Positions 8,031 to 16,782 of a stretch of 64,000 bases of DNA are shown one piece after another. A program made the position numbers and the translations under genes. The stretch is from assembly GCF_008728635.1 (NCBI RefSeq), contig NZ_CP044285.1:1116001-1180000 (forward strand), in the 5' to 3' direction. Within the stretch, counting starts at the first letter, position 1. Each line of letters starts with the position of its first letter. The notes beneath the pieces are model-generated. The model was given only the letters and a program-made list of their open reading frames with translations, was not told the origin of the DNA and made no database searches. Source of the DNA: Hymenobacter baengnokdamensis (GTDB lineage Bacteria > Bacteroidota > Bacteroidia > Cytophagales > Hymenobacteraceae).

Positions 8031-9890
8031 TCAGCCAAAGTTCAGGGTAAAGCGCGTTCCCTCCTCGACTCGACTATGCACCTTTACGTAGCCACCCATG
8101 GCTTCGACGTGCGCTTTAACCAGAAACAAGCCGATACCCCGGCCTTCGGAAGTAGTATGAAAGCGCTTATATAGCTCAAACACACTATTGCCGGCTTTTT
8201 CGAGGTCGAACCCTAAGCCGTTGTCAGTCACCGTTACCTGGGTGCCCCGGCCGGGTGTGTGGGTAGCTGCGACCTCTATGCGTAGCGGACGCTGCTCGGA
8301 GCGGTACTTGATGGAGTTAGCCAGTAGATTATAAAAAATGCTGTGGAAATAAGCCCGGTTGCCGGGCAGCCGCAGCTCATCGGAAATCGCGCAGGTAATG
8401 CGGCCACCGCAGTCGAGCAGGGCCTGGGCCAGCGTCTGGCGCACTTGCTCGCACACGGCGGCCAGGTGCACGGGCTCGGGGCGACTTATCCGCGCCTTGC
8501 TGCGAATGGAGAGAATGGTATTAACATCGGCAATAATGGTGTCGAGCTGCTGCAAGCTGGTTTGTAGATGCCGCAGGGAGGTATCGAAGGCCGCTGAGTC
8601 TTTTATTTCGTGAGCAAGCAGGGTGGCAAAGCCTCGGGCATTGGCCAGCGGAGCCCGTAGGTTGTGCGAAACAATGTATCCGAATTGCTGCAAATCAGAA
8701 TTTTGCTCAGACAGCTCCTGCGCCATCTGGCGTTGCCTTTCTTCCGCTTCCTTGCGTTCGGTAATATCCTGCATAGAGCCAATCATGCGCACGGCCCGGC
8801 CCGCTGCATCGCGGATAATATGGCCCCGGTCAAATACACTGGCCCAGGAGCCGTTGGCTCGCTGAAAGCGGTATTCCTTCTGCCAGTGCGTGCGGCGCGT
8901 TTCATGGACTATGCGCAGCAGGTCATGAACGGAGTGGGCCACATCGTCGGGGTGCACAAAGTCGGACCACTGCCGAAATTCGGTGGGGTTGCGGACCAGG
9001 TGATGGCCAAACAGGGCTTCGAAGCCTTCGCCCCAAAGCAAAGTGTTGGCGGCTATATTCCAATCGTAAATAGCATCGGTCGTAGCTTTCAGCACGTACA
9101 TAAACCGCTCGTTGCTGGCCCGCAGGTCTTCTTCTATCTTTTTCTGCGCCGTCAGGTCGTACACATTGCCAACCAGCTGGATGCAGACACCAGCCTCGTT
9201 AAAAACCGGCGTCACCGACACTTCGCCTATCCGGCTGCCGGTAGGATACTCGGTCGTTTCCTGCCAGGTCACCCGCTGCCGGGTAGTAATAGCCTGGTGG
9301 TAATAGCGCAGCACCAGGCTCAGCGATGGCTCAGGGATAATTTCCTGCACCAGTCGGCCAACAACTTGAGCAACCGGCAAGCCGGTTGCCTTCTCAAAAG
9401 CCTGGTTGACCACTAAAAACCGGTACTGCTGCCGGGGCGATACGTCCAGTACAAAAAGCACGTCGGAGACGCTCTGGAAAATGACGGCCAGCTGCGATTG
9501 CTCCGGCTCTTTAAGCGCCGGAGCTGCCGGGGGCGCCGTTGGCGCGGGCCGGGCCTGCACCCCGATGCCGGTAAGCTCATGTGCATGGCCGAGCACCGGA
9601 AACGACGTAAGCAGCACCTTATGTGCCCGGCTGCCAAGGCCCGGCCAGTCTACTTCCAGGGTGAGCGCAGTGCCCTGCTGCGCTTTTTCAAGCCAGGCTT
9701 CGGCCGACGTGCGCTCGGCGGGGCCGAGCAGCCCGGTAAAGGCCCGCCCCCGAAGCGCCTCCGTGGTATAGCCAGTAAGATGAGTAAAGGCCTCGTTGAG
9801 CACCGTGAACTCACCCTGGCTATTCAACCAGAAGGCGGCTTCCCGGTAGAGCCTCGGCTGGGTATCTGAAGGCGTTGCGTCAAAGCTCAT
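8031..9890 (-). CDS. Multi-PAS sensor histidine kinase
   Basis: 619 residues without a membrane segment. Three PAS-type units can be read: about 15-115, 133-255 and 260-380. The last ends in the PAC-like segment MIGSMQDITERKEAEERQ, followed by a short coiled coil. The HisKA box is YIVSHNLRAPLANARG with His409. The ATPase domain shows an N box (FYNLLANSIKYRS), a G1 box (DNGLGFDLE) and a G2 box (GRGIGLFLVKAHVEAMGG). The SHNLRAPL variant of the H box is typical of Bacteroidota kinases that pair with separate CheY-like regulators, and one follows at 7625-8023. A Bacteroidota-type promoter lies about 110 bases upstream. Its ligand is unknown. Confidence 0.92.
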   Translation of the reverse strand: MSFDATPSDTQPRLYREAAFWLNSQGEFTVLNEAFTHLTGYTTEALRGRAFTGLLGPAERTSAEAWLEKAQQGTALTLEVDWPGLGSRAHKVLLTSFPVLGHAHELTGIGVQARPAPTAPPAAPALKEPEQSQLAVIFQSVSDVLFVLDVSPRQQYRFLVVNQAFEKATGLPVAQVVGRLVQEIIPEPSLSLVLRYYHQAITTRQRVTWQETTEYPTGSRIGEVSVTPVFNEAGVCIQLVGNVYDLTAQKKIEEDLRASNERFMYVLKATTDAIYDWNIAANTLLWGEGFEALFGHHLVRNPTEFRQWSDFVHPDDVAHSVHDLLRIVHETRRTHWQKEYRFQRANGSWASVFDRGHIIRDAAGRAVRMIGSMQDITERKEAEERQRQMAQELSEQNSDLQQFGYIVSHNLRAPLANARGFATLLAHEIKDSAAFDTSLRHLQTSLQQLDTIIADVNTILSIRSKARISRPEPVHLAAVCEQVRQTLAQALLDCGGRITCAISDELRLPGNRAYFHSIFYNLLANSIKYRSEQRPLRIEVAATHTPGRGTQVTVTDNGLGFDLEKAGNSVFELYKRFHTTSEGRGIGLFLVKAHVEAMGGYVKVHSRVEEGTRFTLNFG

Positions 9891-9998
9891 ACCTCTTCAA
9901 AAAACTGCGTGACAGGCGAAGCTGCGCCAGAAATGCAGATGCCTTTAAGTAGCCCCGCAAACTACAGGGTAGCCAGGGTGGCAGAATGAACGACTTAT

Positions 9999-10028
9999 CA
10001 AAGGTAATTTATGACTAAAAGAGGACAA
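9999..10028 (-). promoter_or_regulatory. Bacteroidota-type promoter for the multi-PAS kinase
   Basis: On the minus strand, TACCTTTG (10006 to 9999) matches the Bacteroidota -7 consensus TAnnTTTG. A TTG at 10028-10026 lies 19 bases upstream, the expected -33 spacing. The start site would fall near 9992, giving a leader of about 100 bases before ATG 9890. Confidence 0.55.
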
Positions 10029-10071
10029 GCCGGCTGGGGCGCACCGCTGAGCAAACCCTACCCCGGCCGGC
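10026..10071. repeat. GC-rich inverted repeat
   Basis: CAAGCCGGCTGGGG and CCCCGGCCGGCTTG pair with a single G-T apposition across a loop of about 18 bases. It sits upstream of the kinase promoter and downstream of the symporter, so it could be a secondary terminator or an insulating hairpin. Confidence 0.45.
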
Positions 10072-10128
10072 TTGCGCCGGGCCCCCATGCTATAAGCCGC
10101 TCAGCAGCCTGTGCTGTTGAAAAACAAA

Positions 10129-10168
10129 GAACCCGCCCTGGCTGCGGCAACGCAGCGCAGACGGGTTC
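10129..10168 (-). terminator. Terminator-like hairpin after the symporter
   Basis: GAACCCG and CGGGTTC close a longer structure containing CTGCG-gcaa-CGCAG. It lies 25 bases past the symporter stop. On the minus strand it is followed by a T-rich stretch (complement of AAAAACAAA), consistent with an intrinsic terminator. Confidence 0.55.
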
Positions 10169-10192
10169 CTGCTAAAAGGCTATGCGCGTGGC

Positions 10193-11872
10193 TTACCAGA
10201 ATACCGAGTACAGCGCCACAATAAGGCCCACCACCAGGGTGGCGCCGGCCGTGAACGTGGGGTTGGGGCGGAACATGCTGCGCTCGATTTCGAGGCCGTT
10301 GGTTTTTACGCCGCGAGCGTTTTCAAGCAGGCTGATGAGAACCATGCCGATAATGCAGAACACGAACACAAAGCCCATGCGGTCGAGGAAGGGAATCTCG
10401 TAGCGGCCGGCCACCGGCACCGAAAAGCCAAACGGCGCCAGAAACGAGAGGTCCATCATGCCCGGCAAAAACTTGAGCAGCACCGACAGCAGGAAGCCGC
10501 CGATGGTAGCAAACAGCGCCGCGCTCGACGTGGCTTTCTTCCAGAAAAAGCCCAGGATGAACATGGCGAAAATACCCGGCGACACGAAGCCCGTGTATTC
10601 CTGAATGTACTGGAAGCCGCCTTTCTTGTCGATGCCCAGGTTGGGCGCGATGAGTACGCCCAGAATCATAGCCACCACTACCGCGATTTTGCCCACGGCC
10701 ACCATGCGCTTCTCCGAGGCATCCACGTTGAGCACCTTCTTGTACACGTCGAGGGTGAAGATGGTGGCGATGGAGTTGGCTTTGCCGGCCAGCGAGGCTA
10801 CCACGGCCGCCGTGAGCGCCGCGAACGAAAGGCCTTTCAAGCCCACAGGCAAAATATTGAGCAGCACCGGGTAAGCGCGGTCGGGATTTAGCTCGCCGCC
10901 CTGCATCATCTCCGAGCCAAATACGTTTTGCTTGTACAGCACGTAGGCTGCAATGCCCGGCAGCACCACGATAACCGGCATCAGCAGCTTCAGAAAAGCC
11001 GCGAACAGCAAGCCGCCGCGGGCCGTGGGCAGGTCGGCCCCCAGCGCCCGCTGCGTGATGTACTGGTTGCAGCCCCAGTAGTTGAGGTTCACAATCCACA
11101 TGCCGCCGAGCAGCACCGTGAGGCCCGGCAGGTCGATGTAGTTGGGATTATCCCGCTTGAAAATCATGTGGAAGTGGTCGTTGGCCTGCGTGGTGAGCAG
11201 GTGGAAGCCGTTGAGCACGCCGGTAGTGCCGTTGTGCTTCGCCACCAGATTCAGGGCCAGATAGGTAGTAGCCAGGCCGCCCAGAATAAGGAAAAACACC
11301 TGGATAACGTCGGTGAAGCCAATTACCTTCATGCCGCCCAGCGTGATAATGACGGCGAAGATGGCCAGCGCGTACATGCAGAAATTCAGGTTCAGGCCCG
11401 CGATGCTGCTCACGGCAATGGCCCCGAGGTAAAGAATCGAAGTCAGGTTGACCACCACATACAGCAGCAGCCAAAAAATAGCCATAATCATGGCCACCGT
11501 GCCGTTGTAGCGCTGGTGCAGAAACTGCGGCATGGTGAATATTCGGTTTTTAAGATATACCGGAATGAAAAACACCGCCACGATAATGAGCGTGATGGAG
11601 GCCATCCATTCGTAGGTGGCAATGGCCAGGCCCATCTTGAAGCCCGAGCCCGACATGCCCACAAACTGCTCGGCCGAGATGTTGGAGGCGATGAGCGACG
11701 AGCCGATGGCCCACCACGTCAGCGACCCTTCCGCCAGAAAGTAGTCCTTGGAATCGCCTTCGATAGTGCCGTCGTGGCCGGTCTTGCGGTTGTAAATCCA
11801 GATGCCGTAGCCGGCAACTATCAGAAAATAAACGAAAAAGACTATGTAGTCTAGCGTAGCCAGCTGGTGCAT
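10193..11872 (-). CDS. Sodium/solute symporter (SSS family), probably sugar
   Basis: 559 residues from ATG 11872. An ATG at 11935 would add 21 residues, but the first membrane helix (LATLDYIVFFVYFLIVAGYGIWIY) fits a start at 11872. About 14 hydrophobic segments cover the protein, the SSS (SLC5-like) fold with inner-membrane location and Na+-coupled uptake. Family features include GSSLIASNISAEQFVGMSGSGF near the N-terminus and the GGMWIVNLNYWGCNQYITQRALGA segment typical of sugar-type members such as vSGLT. It lies just downstream of a GH43 glycosidase on the same strand (about 90 bases), so a pentose or galactose released by that enzyme is a reasonable substrate guess. A LacI-type palindrome precedes the start. 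Confidence 0.9.
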   Translation of the reverse strand: MHQLATLDYIVFFVYFLIVAGYGIWIYNRKTGHDGTIEGDSKDYFLAEGSLTWWAIGSSLIASNISAEQFVGMSGSGFKMGLAIATYEWMASITLIIVAVFFIPVYLKNRIFTMPQFLHQRYNGTVAMIMAIFWLLLYVVVNLTSILYLGAIAVSSIAGLNLNFCMYALAIFAVIITLGGMKVIGFTDVIQVFFLILGGLATTYLALNLVAKHNGTTGVLNGFHLLTTQANDHFHMIFKRDNPNYIDLPGLTVLLGGMWIVNLNYWGCNQYITQRALGADLPTARGGLLFAAFLKLLMPVIVVLPGIAAYVLYKQNVFGSEMMQGGELNPDRAYPVLLNILPVGLKGLSFAALTAAVVASLAGKANSIATIFTLDVYKKVLNVDASEKRMVAVGKIAVVVAMILGVLIAPNLGIDKKGGFQYIQEYTGFVSPGIFAMFILGFFWKKATSSAALFATIGGFLLSVLLKFLPGMMDLSFLAPFGFSVPVAGRYEIPFLDRMGFVFVFCIIGMVLISLLENARGVKTNGLEIERSMFRPNPTFTAGATLVVGLIVALYSVFW

Positions 11873-11930
11873 AGGGCGGGAAAAAACGAATGGAAAACGA
11901 AAGTAGGGGAAATTTTGGCGGACCGGGCTA

Positions 11931-11944
11931 TGCAATCGATTGCA
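11931..11944. promoter_or_regulatory. LacI/GalR-type operator palindrome
   Basis: TGCAATCGATTGCA is a perfect 14-bp palindrome centred on a CG step, the usual shape of LacI-family operators. It lies 59 bases upstream of the symporter ATG and after the GH43 stop. It suggests that sugar-responsive repression controls the symporter separately from the glycosidase. No LacI-family regulator gene is present in the window. Confidence 0.5.
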
Positions 11945-11962
11945 ATCGGATAAAGCCGGGTG

Positions 11963-13594
11963 TTAAGGCTCCAGGTGCCACCAGTCGACCAGCGCCGCGC
12001 CGGGCTTGGGGGCGCCCGCCGTGCCCAGGCAAAACAGGCCCAGCTTGGCGCCTACCCACTTGCCCTTGCGGGCAGTAAACTCGGTGCCCAGCGGCTGAAA
12101 CCGGTTGCCGTCGAGGCTGTAGCTGAACTGGCACCGGGCCCCCGGCTGCACCGCCACCCGCAGGTACAGTGGCTGGCCGGCGGGCACTGTTACGGGCGCT
12201 GTGCTGACTTCGGGGCTGCCTTTGTCGGCCTGGAGGCAGGTGCGCTGGCTTAGCTGAATCTGGCCGCCCTGGCGGGTAAGCACGAGGCTGGCGTAGTCCA
12301 TGCCCAGCACAACGAGGCCCGCCTGCTCGCCCTCATTTTGGGGGTGAAAGCTGAGCTTGGCCGTTGCCGTAAACTGCGGCGCCGGCAACTTTTGCAGCAG
12401 CAGATTGGGCACCAGCCATAGGTTCTTGGCCTCGGCGGGCGCGGGCACCGCGTTGAGTGTCAGCACGCCGGCGGTGGGAGAGGGTAGGGTGAGCCAGCCG
12501 GGCTGCGGGTCGGCCTGCCACTGCCATTGCAGGCCCAGCGTTTGGCTGGCAAACTCATCCGACGTGGCGGGCACGGCCACCGCTACCCTGGCCTGCACGG
12601 CGGGCTTGCGGTACGTGAGCACCGGCTCGCCGGTGCCGTCGCCGTCGGGGTCGAGGCCGATAACGGGCCAGTCGTTTTTCCAGGTCATGGGCTGCAGGTG
12701 CACCACCCGGCCGTAGGCGTCCTGGTCCTGGAAGTGCAGAAACCAGTCTTCCTTGCCATCGGGTGTATCGACCCACGCGCCCTGGTGCGGGCCGTTGATA
12801 GGGCTTTTGCCCTGCGCCAGCACGATTTTATCCTCATAAGGCCCGAATACGCTCTTGCTGCGCAGCGCCACCTGCCAGCCCGTGGGCACGCCGCCGCCCG
12901 GCGCGAAGATGTAGTAGTAGCCGTGGCGCTTGTAAAACTTGGGCCCCTCGATGGTCGGGTGGTGCTGGTGCCCGTCAAACACCAGCTTGTCGTCGCCCAT
13001 AAGGCTCAGCCCGTCGGGGGCCATCTCACTGACGTTAATAACGCTCTTGATGCCCGCGCGGCTGCCCGCAAAGGCATGCACGAGGTAGGCACGGCCGTCG
13101 TCGTCCCAGAGCGGGCAGGGGTCAATCCAGCCTTTGGCAGCCTTTACGCACACCGGCGCCGACCACGGGCCGGCCGGGTTGCGGGCCCGCGTCACAAAAA
13201 TGCCAAGGTCGGGGTCGGGATAATAGAGATAAAACTCTTTGTTGTGGTAGCGCAGCGCGGGGGCCCACACGCCGTTGCCGGGCTGCACCTGGTCGTAGCG
13301 CGAGCGCGGCAGCTGCACCGGCAGCGCGGTGCCGATAATGGTCCAGTTAACCAGGTCTTTGGAATGCAGAAGCTGCAGGCCCGGCACCGAGCTGAAGCTC
13401 GACGAAGTGAGATAATAGTCGTCGCCCACCCGCACCACGTCGGGGTCAGAGTAATCGGCGTACAGCACCGGGTTTTTATACTGGCCGTTGCCCAGGTCGG
13501 GCACCCAGGGCCCGGGGCTGGCAGGAGTTTGGGCAAAGGCCGTTAGCGCCAGGCTCGCAGCAGCCAGCGTAAAAAGCAGCGAAAAAAAGCGCAT
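11963..13594 (-). CDS. Secreted GH43 glycoside hydrolase (beta-xylosidase/arabinofuranosidase type)
   Basis: 543 residues from ATG 13594, where a clean signal peptide begins (MRFFSLLF through LTAFAQ, cleavage near 21-22). An upstream ATG at 13774 would put 60 unlikely residues before it. A five-bladed propeller GH43 domain spans about 38-340. The general base is Asp50 in ADYSDPD, the pKa-modulating Asp is in GWIDPCPLWDDDG, and the acid Glu is in TIEGPKFYKRHGYYY. A C-terminal beta-sandwich (about 355-540, ending VDWWHLEP) resembles the XynB-like GH43 accessory domain. It likely removes xylose or arabinose from oligosaccharides in the periplasm or outside. The symporter gene follows on the same strand. 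No SusC/SusD pair is present, so this is a minimal utilisation locus. Confidence 0.92.
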   Translation of the reverse strand: MRFFSLLFTLAAASLALTAFAQTPASPGPWVPDLGNGQYKNPVLYADYSDPDVVRVGDDYYLTSSSFSSVPGLQLLHSKDLVNWTIIGTALPVQLPRSRYDQVQPGNGVWAPALRYHNKEFYLYYPDPDLGIFVTRARNPAGPWSAPVCVKAAKGWIDPCPLWDDDGRAYLVHAFAGSRAGIKSVINVSEMAPDGLSLMGDDKLVFDGHQHHPTIEGPKFYKRHGYYYIFAPGGGVPTGWQVALRSKSVFGPYEDKIVLAQGKSPINGPHQGAWVDTPDGKEDWFLHFQDQDAYGRVVHLQPMTWKNDWPVIGLDPDGDGTGEPVLTYRKPAVQARVAVAVPATSDEFASQTLGLQWQWQADPQPGWLTLPSPTAGVLTLNAVPAPAEAKNLWLVPNLLLQKLPAPQFTATAKLSFHPQNEGEQAGLVVLGMDYASLVLTRQGGQIQLSQRTCLQADKGSPEVSTAPVTVPAGQPLYLRVAVQPGARCQFSYSLDGNRFQPLGTEFTARKGKWVGAKLGLFCLGTAGAPKPGAALVDWWHLEP

Positions 13595-13698
13595 AAAGAA
13601 CCAGAAATTGCCGGAATAACGGCTCAAGGTAGAAAAGCCACTGCATAAGCTGCCAGGAGCGCAGTAGGAGCACAGGACTACGCATTGGCCTGGCGTTG

Positions 13699-13706
13699 TA
13701 ATTTTG
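13699..13706 (+). promoter_or_regulatory. Candidate -7 promoter element of the sugar locus
   Basis: TAATTTTG matches TAnnTTTG. It lies 18 bases before the GTG start of the first gene of the 13.7-21.6 kb locus. No good -33 TTTG is seen at the expected distance, so confidence is limited. Confidence 0.35.
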
Positions 13707-13724
13707 TAGGCATACCTAATTTCT

Positions 13725-14804
13725 GTGCTTGTGAAAAAAGCGTTGTACCTCATCGGCTCGCCCAACCAAACCACGCAGATGCACCGCGTGGCCCAGCTGC
13801 TGGAAGATGAGTACGAGCCTTACTTCAGCCAGCTGTACTACGATGGCTGGATGCGGGGCTTCTACGAGTGGCTGCTGCGCAACAACATCCTGGATAAGAC
13901 CATTGTGCAGGGCCTGGTAAAGGAGAAGGCCGACCGCTACGTGGCCCAGCACCAGCTGCGCCGTGACTTCGAAAACCGCGAGCTGGGGTATGCCTATGAC
14001 CTTATCGTGTGCTGCTCCGACATTGTGGTGCCCTGGCCGCTGCTGAAGAAAACCAAGTCGGTGTTTGTGCAGGAAGGAATGACCGACCCGCTCAACCTGT
14101 GGGCGCGGCTCGTGAAACGCTTCACCAATTTTCCCATTCTGGCCATCGGCACCGCGCTCAATGGCATGAACAACTGCTGCGACATTTATTGCGTGGCCTC
14201 GCCCGGCTACGCCGAGCATTTCGAGAAAATCGGGGTCGATAAGGACAAGCTCGTCGTAACGGGCATTCCCAACTTCGACGACGTAGAAAAGCTGCGCAAC
14301 AATAACTTTCCGCACCGCGGCTACGTGCTGGTGGCCACCACCGACATGCGCGAAACCTTTCGGCGCGACAACCGCAAAAAGTTTATCCGCCACGCCACGC
14401 GCATTGCGGCCGGCCGGCCCATGATTTTCAAGTTTCACCCCAACGAAGACATGGCCCGCGCCACGGCCGAGGTGCGCCAGTACGCGCCGCCCGGCACCCT
14501 CATCTTCACCGAAGGCAACACCGAGGAGATGATTGCCAACTCTGTGGAGCTGATAACGCAATACAGCACCGTGGCCTACGTTGGGCTGGCGCTGGGTATT
14601 CCGGTGCATTCCTACTTCGATGTCGAAGACCTCAAGCGTAAGCTGCCTATTCAGAACGGCGGCACCAGCGCCCGGCGCATTGCCGACATCTGCCGGCAGT
14701 TCGGGCGGTTTGAGGGGTCGGGCCCGCAGTTTTTAAAGCAGTACAAACCCCAGCCCGCACCTGAGCGCCAGGCGGAGCTCACCGAAGCCCGGCATTCCCG
14801 CTAG
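13725..14804 (+). CDS. GT-B-like surface-polysaccharide transferase
   Basis: 359 residues, starting at GTG 13725 (a second GTG is at 13731; no ATG is available near the promoter). There is no signal peptide. The N-terminal half has alternating hydrophobic strands and DLIVCCSDIVVP. The C-terminal half holds MIFKFHPNEDM and the LITQYSTVAYVGLALGIPVHSYFD segment. The HPNE and S-T-V-A-x-x-GL-x-LG-I-P pattern is like that of CDP-glycerol/polysialyl/capsule transferases and UDP-GlcNAc 2-epimerase-fold proteins, where it binds the sugar nucleotide. It is the first gene of the locus and 13 bases before the cytidylyltransferase. I infer that it transfers the CMP-sugar made by the following genes, but an epimerase-like role cannot be excluded. 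Confidence 0.7.
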   Translation: MLVKKALYLIGSPNQTTQMHRVAQLLEDEYEPYFSQLYYDGWMRGFYEWLLRNNILDKTIVQGLVKEKADRYVAQHQLRRDFENRELGYAYDLIVCCSDIVVPWPLLKKTKSVFVQEGMTDPLNLWARLVKRFTNFPILAIGTALNGMNNCCDIYCVASPGYAEHFEKIGVDKDKLVVTGIPNFDDVEKLRNNNFPHRGYVLVATTDMRETFRRDNRKKFIRHATRIAAGRPMIFKFHPNEDMARATAEVRQYAPPGTLIFTEGNTEEMIANSVELITQYSTVAYVGLALGIPVHSYFDVEDLKRKLPIQNGGTSARRIADICRQFGRFEGSGPQFLKQYKPQPAPERQAELTEARHSR

Positions 14805-14817
14805 TAGCTAGTATTTT

Positions 14818-15612
14818 ATGCTTACGCTCATTCAGGCCCGGCGCGGCTCTTCGCGCCTCCCCGATAAAGTCAGCCTCGACCTCTGCGGCCGGCCGCTGCT
14901 GGTGCGCCAGGTCGAGCGCATGCAGCGGGCCCGGCTGGCGGGCCATGTGGCCGTCATCACCACCGACGAGCCCGGCGATGACGCACTCGTTGAAATATGC
15001 AATAAGTACGATATTAGCGTTTTTCGTGGCAATGCCCTCGACCTGCTCGACCGCCACTACCAGGCCGCCCGGCACTTCGGCGAAACTGAGGCGGTAGTAA
15101 AAATACCGAGCGACTGCCCGCTCATCGACCCGGCTATTATTGACAAAGTGCTGTCACTATATACGGAAACTGTTGGGCAGTATGATTTCGTGAGCAATCT
15201 GCACCCCGCCACCTATCCCGATGGCAACGATGTAGAGGTAATGACCTTCGCGGCTCTCGAAACCGCCTGGCGCGAGGCGCGCCGCCCGCTGGAGCGCGAG
15301 CATACCACGCCGTTTTTTTGGGAGAATCCCGACCGCTTTCGCCTCGCCAACGTGACGTGGGAGACCGGCCTGGATTATTCCATGTCGCACCGGTTTACCA
15401 TTGACTATCCGGCTGACTATGAGTTTATAAAAGCGGTATACGAAGCGCTTTATCCAGCAAATCCTCATTTTGGGCTGGAAGATATTCTGACTTTATTAAA
15501 ACAAAGGCCGGACATTTACGCCTTAAACGCCGACTTGGCCGGTGTAAACTGGTACCGCAACCACCTCGACGAATTGAAAACCGTGGATGCGGGCAATACA
15601 AAGCAAGTATAA
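14818..15612 (+). CDS. SpsF-type cytidylyltransferase
   Basis: 264 residues. The N-terminus LTLIQARRGSSRLPDKVSLDLCGRPLL is the nucleotide-binding signature of the CMP-NeuAc/CMP-Kdo synthetase family in its SpsF (spore coat polysaccharide F) version. An acidic metal-binding segment follows in KIPSDCPLIDP, and FTIDYPADYEF is in the C-terminal third. The enzyme would load a sugar acid or related sugar with CTP, giving the CMP-activated donor. It lies 13 bases after the transferase and upstream of the transketolase subunits. The pairing with a NeuB-like synthase at 20696 supports an ulosonic-acid-type product. Confidence 0.85.
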   Translation: MLTLIQARRGSSRLPDKVSLDLCGRPLLVRQVERMQRARLAGHVAVITTDEPGDDALVEICNKYDISVFRGNALDLLDRHYQAARHFGETEAVVKIPSDCPLIDPAIIDKVLSLYTETVGQYDFVSNLHPATYPDGNDVEVMTFAALETAWREARRPLEREHTTPFFWENPDRFRLANVTWETGLDYSMSHRFTIDYPADYEFIKAVYEALYPANPHFGLEDILTLLKQRPDIYALNADLAGVNWYRNHLDELKTVDAGNTKQV

Positions 15613-15619
15613 ACCATTC

Positions 15620-15725
15620 TGTCATGCTGACGAAGGAAGCATCTTATCACGGCTGCCTTCGCCAGAATTAGTTAGCCCCCGAGTGCTGTGAGCGTGATAA
15701 GATGCTTCGCAGGCTCAGCATGACA
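15620..15725. repeat. Intergenic palindromic element, family B copy 1
   Basis: The left arm 15620-15650 begins TGTCATGCTGA and ends GCATCTTATCAC. The right arm 15694-15725 mirrors it, from GTGATAAGATGC to TCAGCATGACA, with mismatches only in the middle. It fills almost the whole gap between the cytidylyltransferase and transketolase genes. A second copy of the same word order is at 21604-21708. Confidence 0.8.
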
Positions 15726-15733
15726 ATTGCCTT

Positions 15734-16591
15734 ATGACTACCGAAAAAAAACAAGCGCTCTCCGAGCTCGCCCTGCGCGTGCGCGAGCACATCGTTCGCC
15801 TCAGCACCGATGGCGGCTGCTTTACCGGGGCTTCGCTGAGCTGCGCCGACCTGCTGGTGTATCTCTACGCCGACTTCCTCAATGTAAATCCGGGTAACCT
15901 CCAGGACCCCGAGCGCGACTATCTTTTCCTGAGCAAGGGCCACGACGTGCCGGCCCTTTATGGCACCTTTGCCGAGCTGGGCTTCATGCCGAAGGAGCGG
16001 CTGCAAAACCACCTGAAGTCGAACGACTCCATCTATTGGCACCCCAACCGGAATGTGCCGGGCGTCGAGTTTCACTCGGGCTCGCTGGGCCACCTGCCGA
16101 GCGTAGCGCTGGGCGTGGCGCTGGATGCCCGCCTGCGCGGCCAGCAGCAGCACGTCATCGTCATCACCGGCGACGGCGAGCTGAACGAGGGCACCTGCTG
16201 GGAAGCCCTGCTCGTAGCCAGCGCCCACAAGGTGAACAACCTGACTATCGTGGTGGACCGCAACCACTTCCAGGCCAACATCGCCACCGAAGACCTCATT
16301 CCGCTCGAGCCGCTGGCCCCCAAGTTTGAGGCGTTTGGCGCCGTGGTAAAGCGCATCGACGGCCACGACTTTACGGCCCTGGAAGAGGCCTTTACGGCCC
16401 TGCCGTTCAGCCCCGACAAGCCCTCGGTTATCATCTGCGACACGGTGCGCGGCCGGGGCCTGCCCAGCATCGAGCGCCGGGCCGACCGCTGGTTCTGCAA
16501 TTTCTCGAGTGAGGAAATCACGTCGCTGCTCAAGGAGCTGCACAGCCAGGAAGCCACCAAGCTCACGAGCGAAACCCTGACCGTCCGATAA
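15734..16591 (+). CDS. Transketolase, N-terminal (TPP-binding) subunit
   Basis: 285 residues, matching the N-terminal half of a split transketolase. Family landmarks are YLFLSKGHDVPALYG, GSLGHLPSVALGVALDARL, and the thiamine-diphosphate motif GDGELNEGTCWEAL through NLTIVVDRNHFQ. With the subunit at 16783 it would move two-carbon ketol units between sugar phosphates using TPP and Mg2+. The genomic setting, between a cytidylyltransferase and a PLP enzyme, points to a dedicated role in surface-sugar synthesis rather than the pentose-phosphate pathway. The two subunit genes are separated by a 187-base palindromic element. Confidence 0.93.
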   Translation: MTTEKKQALSELALRVREHIVRLSTDGGCFTGASLSCADLLVYLYADFLNVNPGNLQDPERDYLFLSKGHDVPALYGTFAELGFMPKERLQNHLKSNDSIYWHPNRNVPGVEFHSGSLGHLPSVALGVALDARLRGQQQHVIVITGDGELNEGTCWEALLVASAHKVNNLTIVVDRNHFQANIATEDLIPLEPLAPKFEAFGAVVKRIDGHDFTALEEAFTALPFSPDKPSVIICDTVRGRGLPSIERRADRWFCNFSSEEITSLLKELHSQEATKLTSETLTVR

Positions 16592-16592
16592 T

Positions 16593-16779
16593 CGCAGATT
16601 TAACGGATTTAACGGATTGCGCAGATACGCTTGGCTGCGCCAAGCTGACTACGCGGACGTTACCCGTTAAGCTGCGAGCGTGGCTCAGCCAGTCGCTTAC
16701 CCATTACCTGCCATTGTCAGCGTAGTCAGCTTGCGCAGCAAGCGTATCCGCGCAATCCGTTAAATCCGTTAAATCTGCG
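16593..16779. repeat. Intergenic palindromic element, family C
   Basis: The arms at 16593-16658 and 16716-16779 are near-exact reverse complements over about 64 bases. The outer ends are CGCAGATTTAACGG and its mirror CCGTTAAATCTGCG, and the inner ends carry AGCTGACTACGC and its mirror. It contains a short direct repeat, ATTTAACGG twice. It occupies the entire gap between the two transketolase subunit genes, so an RNA spanning both would form a very long stem. Confidence 0.85.
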
Positions 16780-16782
16780 GTC

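Noticed and set aside
10193..13594. Full polysaccharide-utilisation locus
   Set aside because: Only a GH43 enzyme and a symporter are present; there is no SusC/SusD pair, and the flanking genes belong to other functions.
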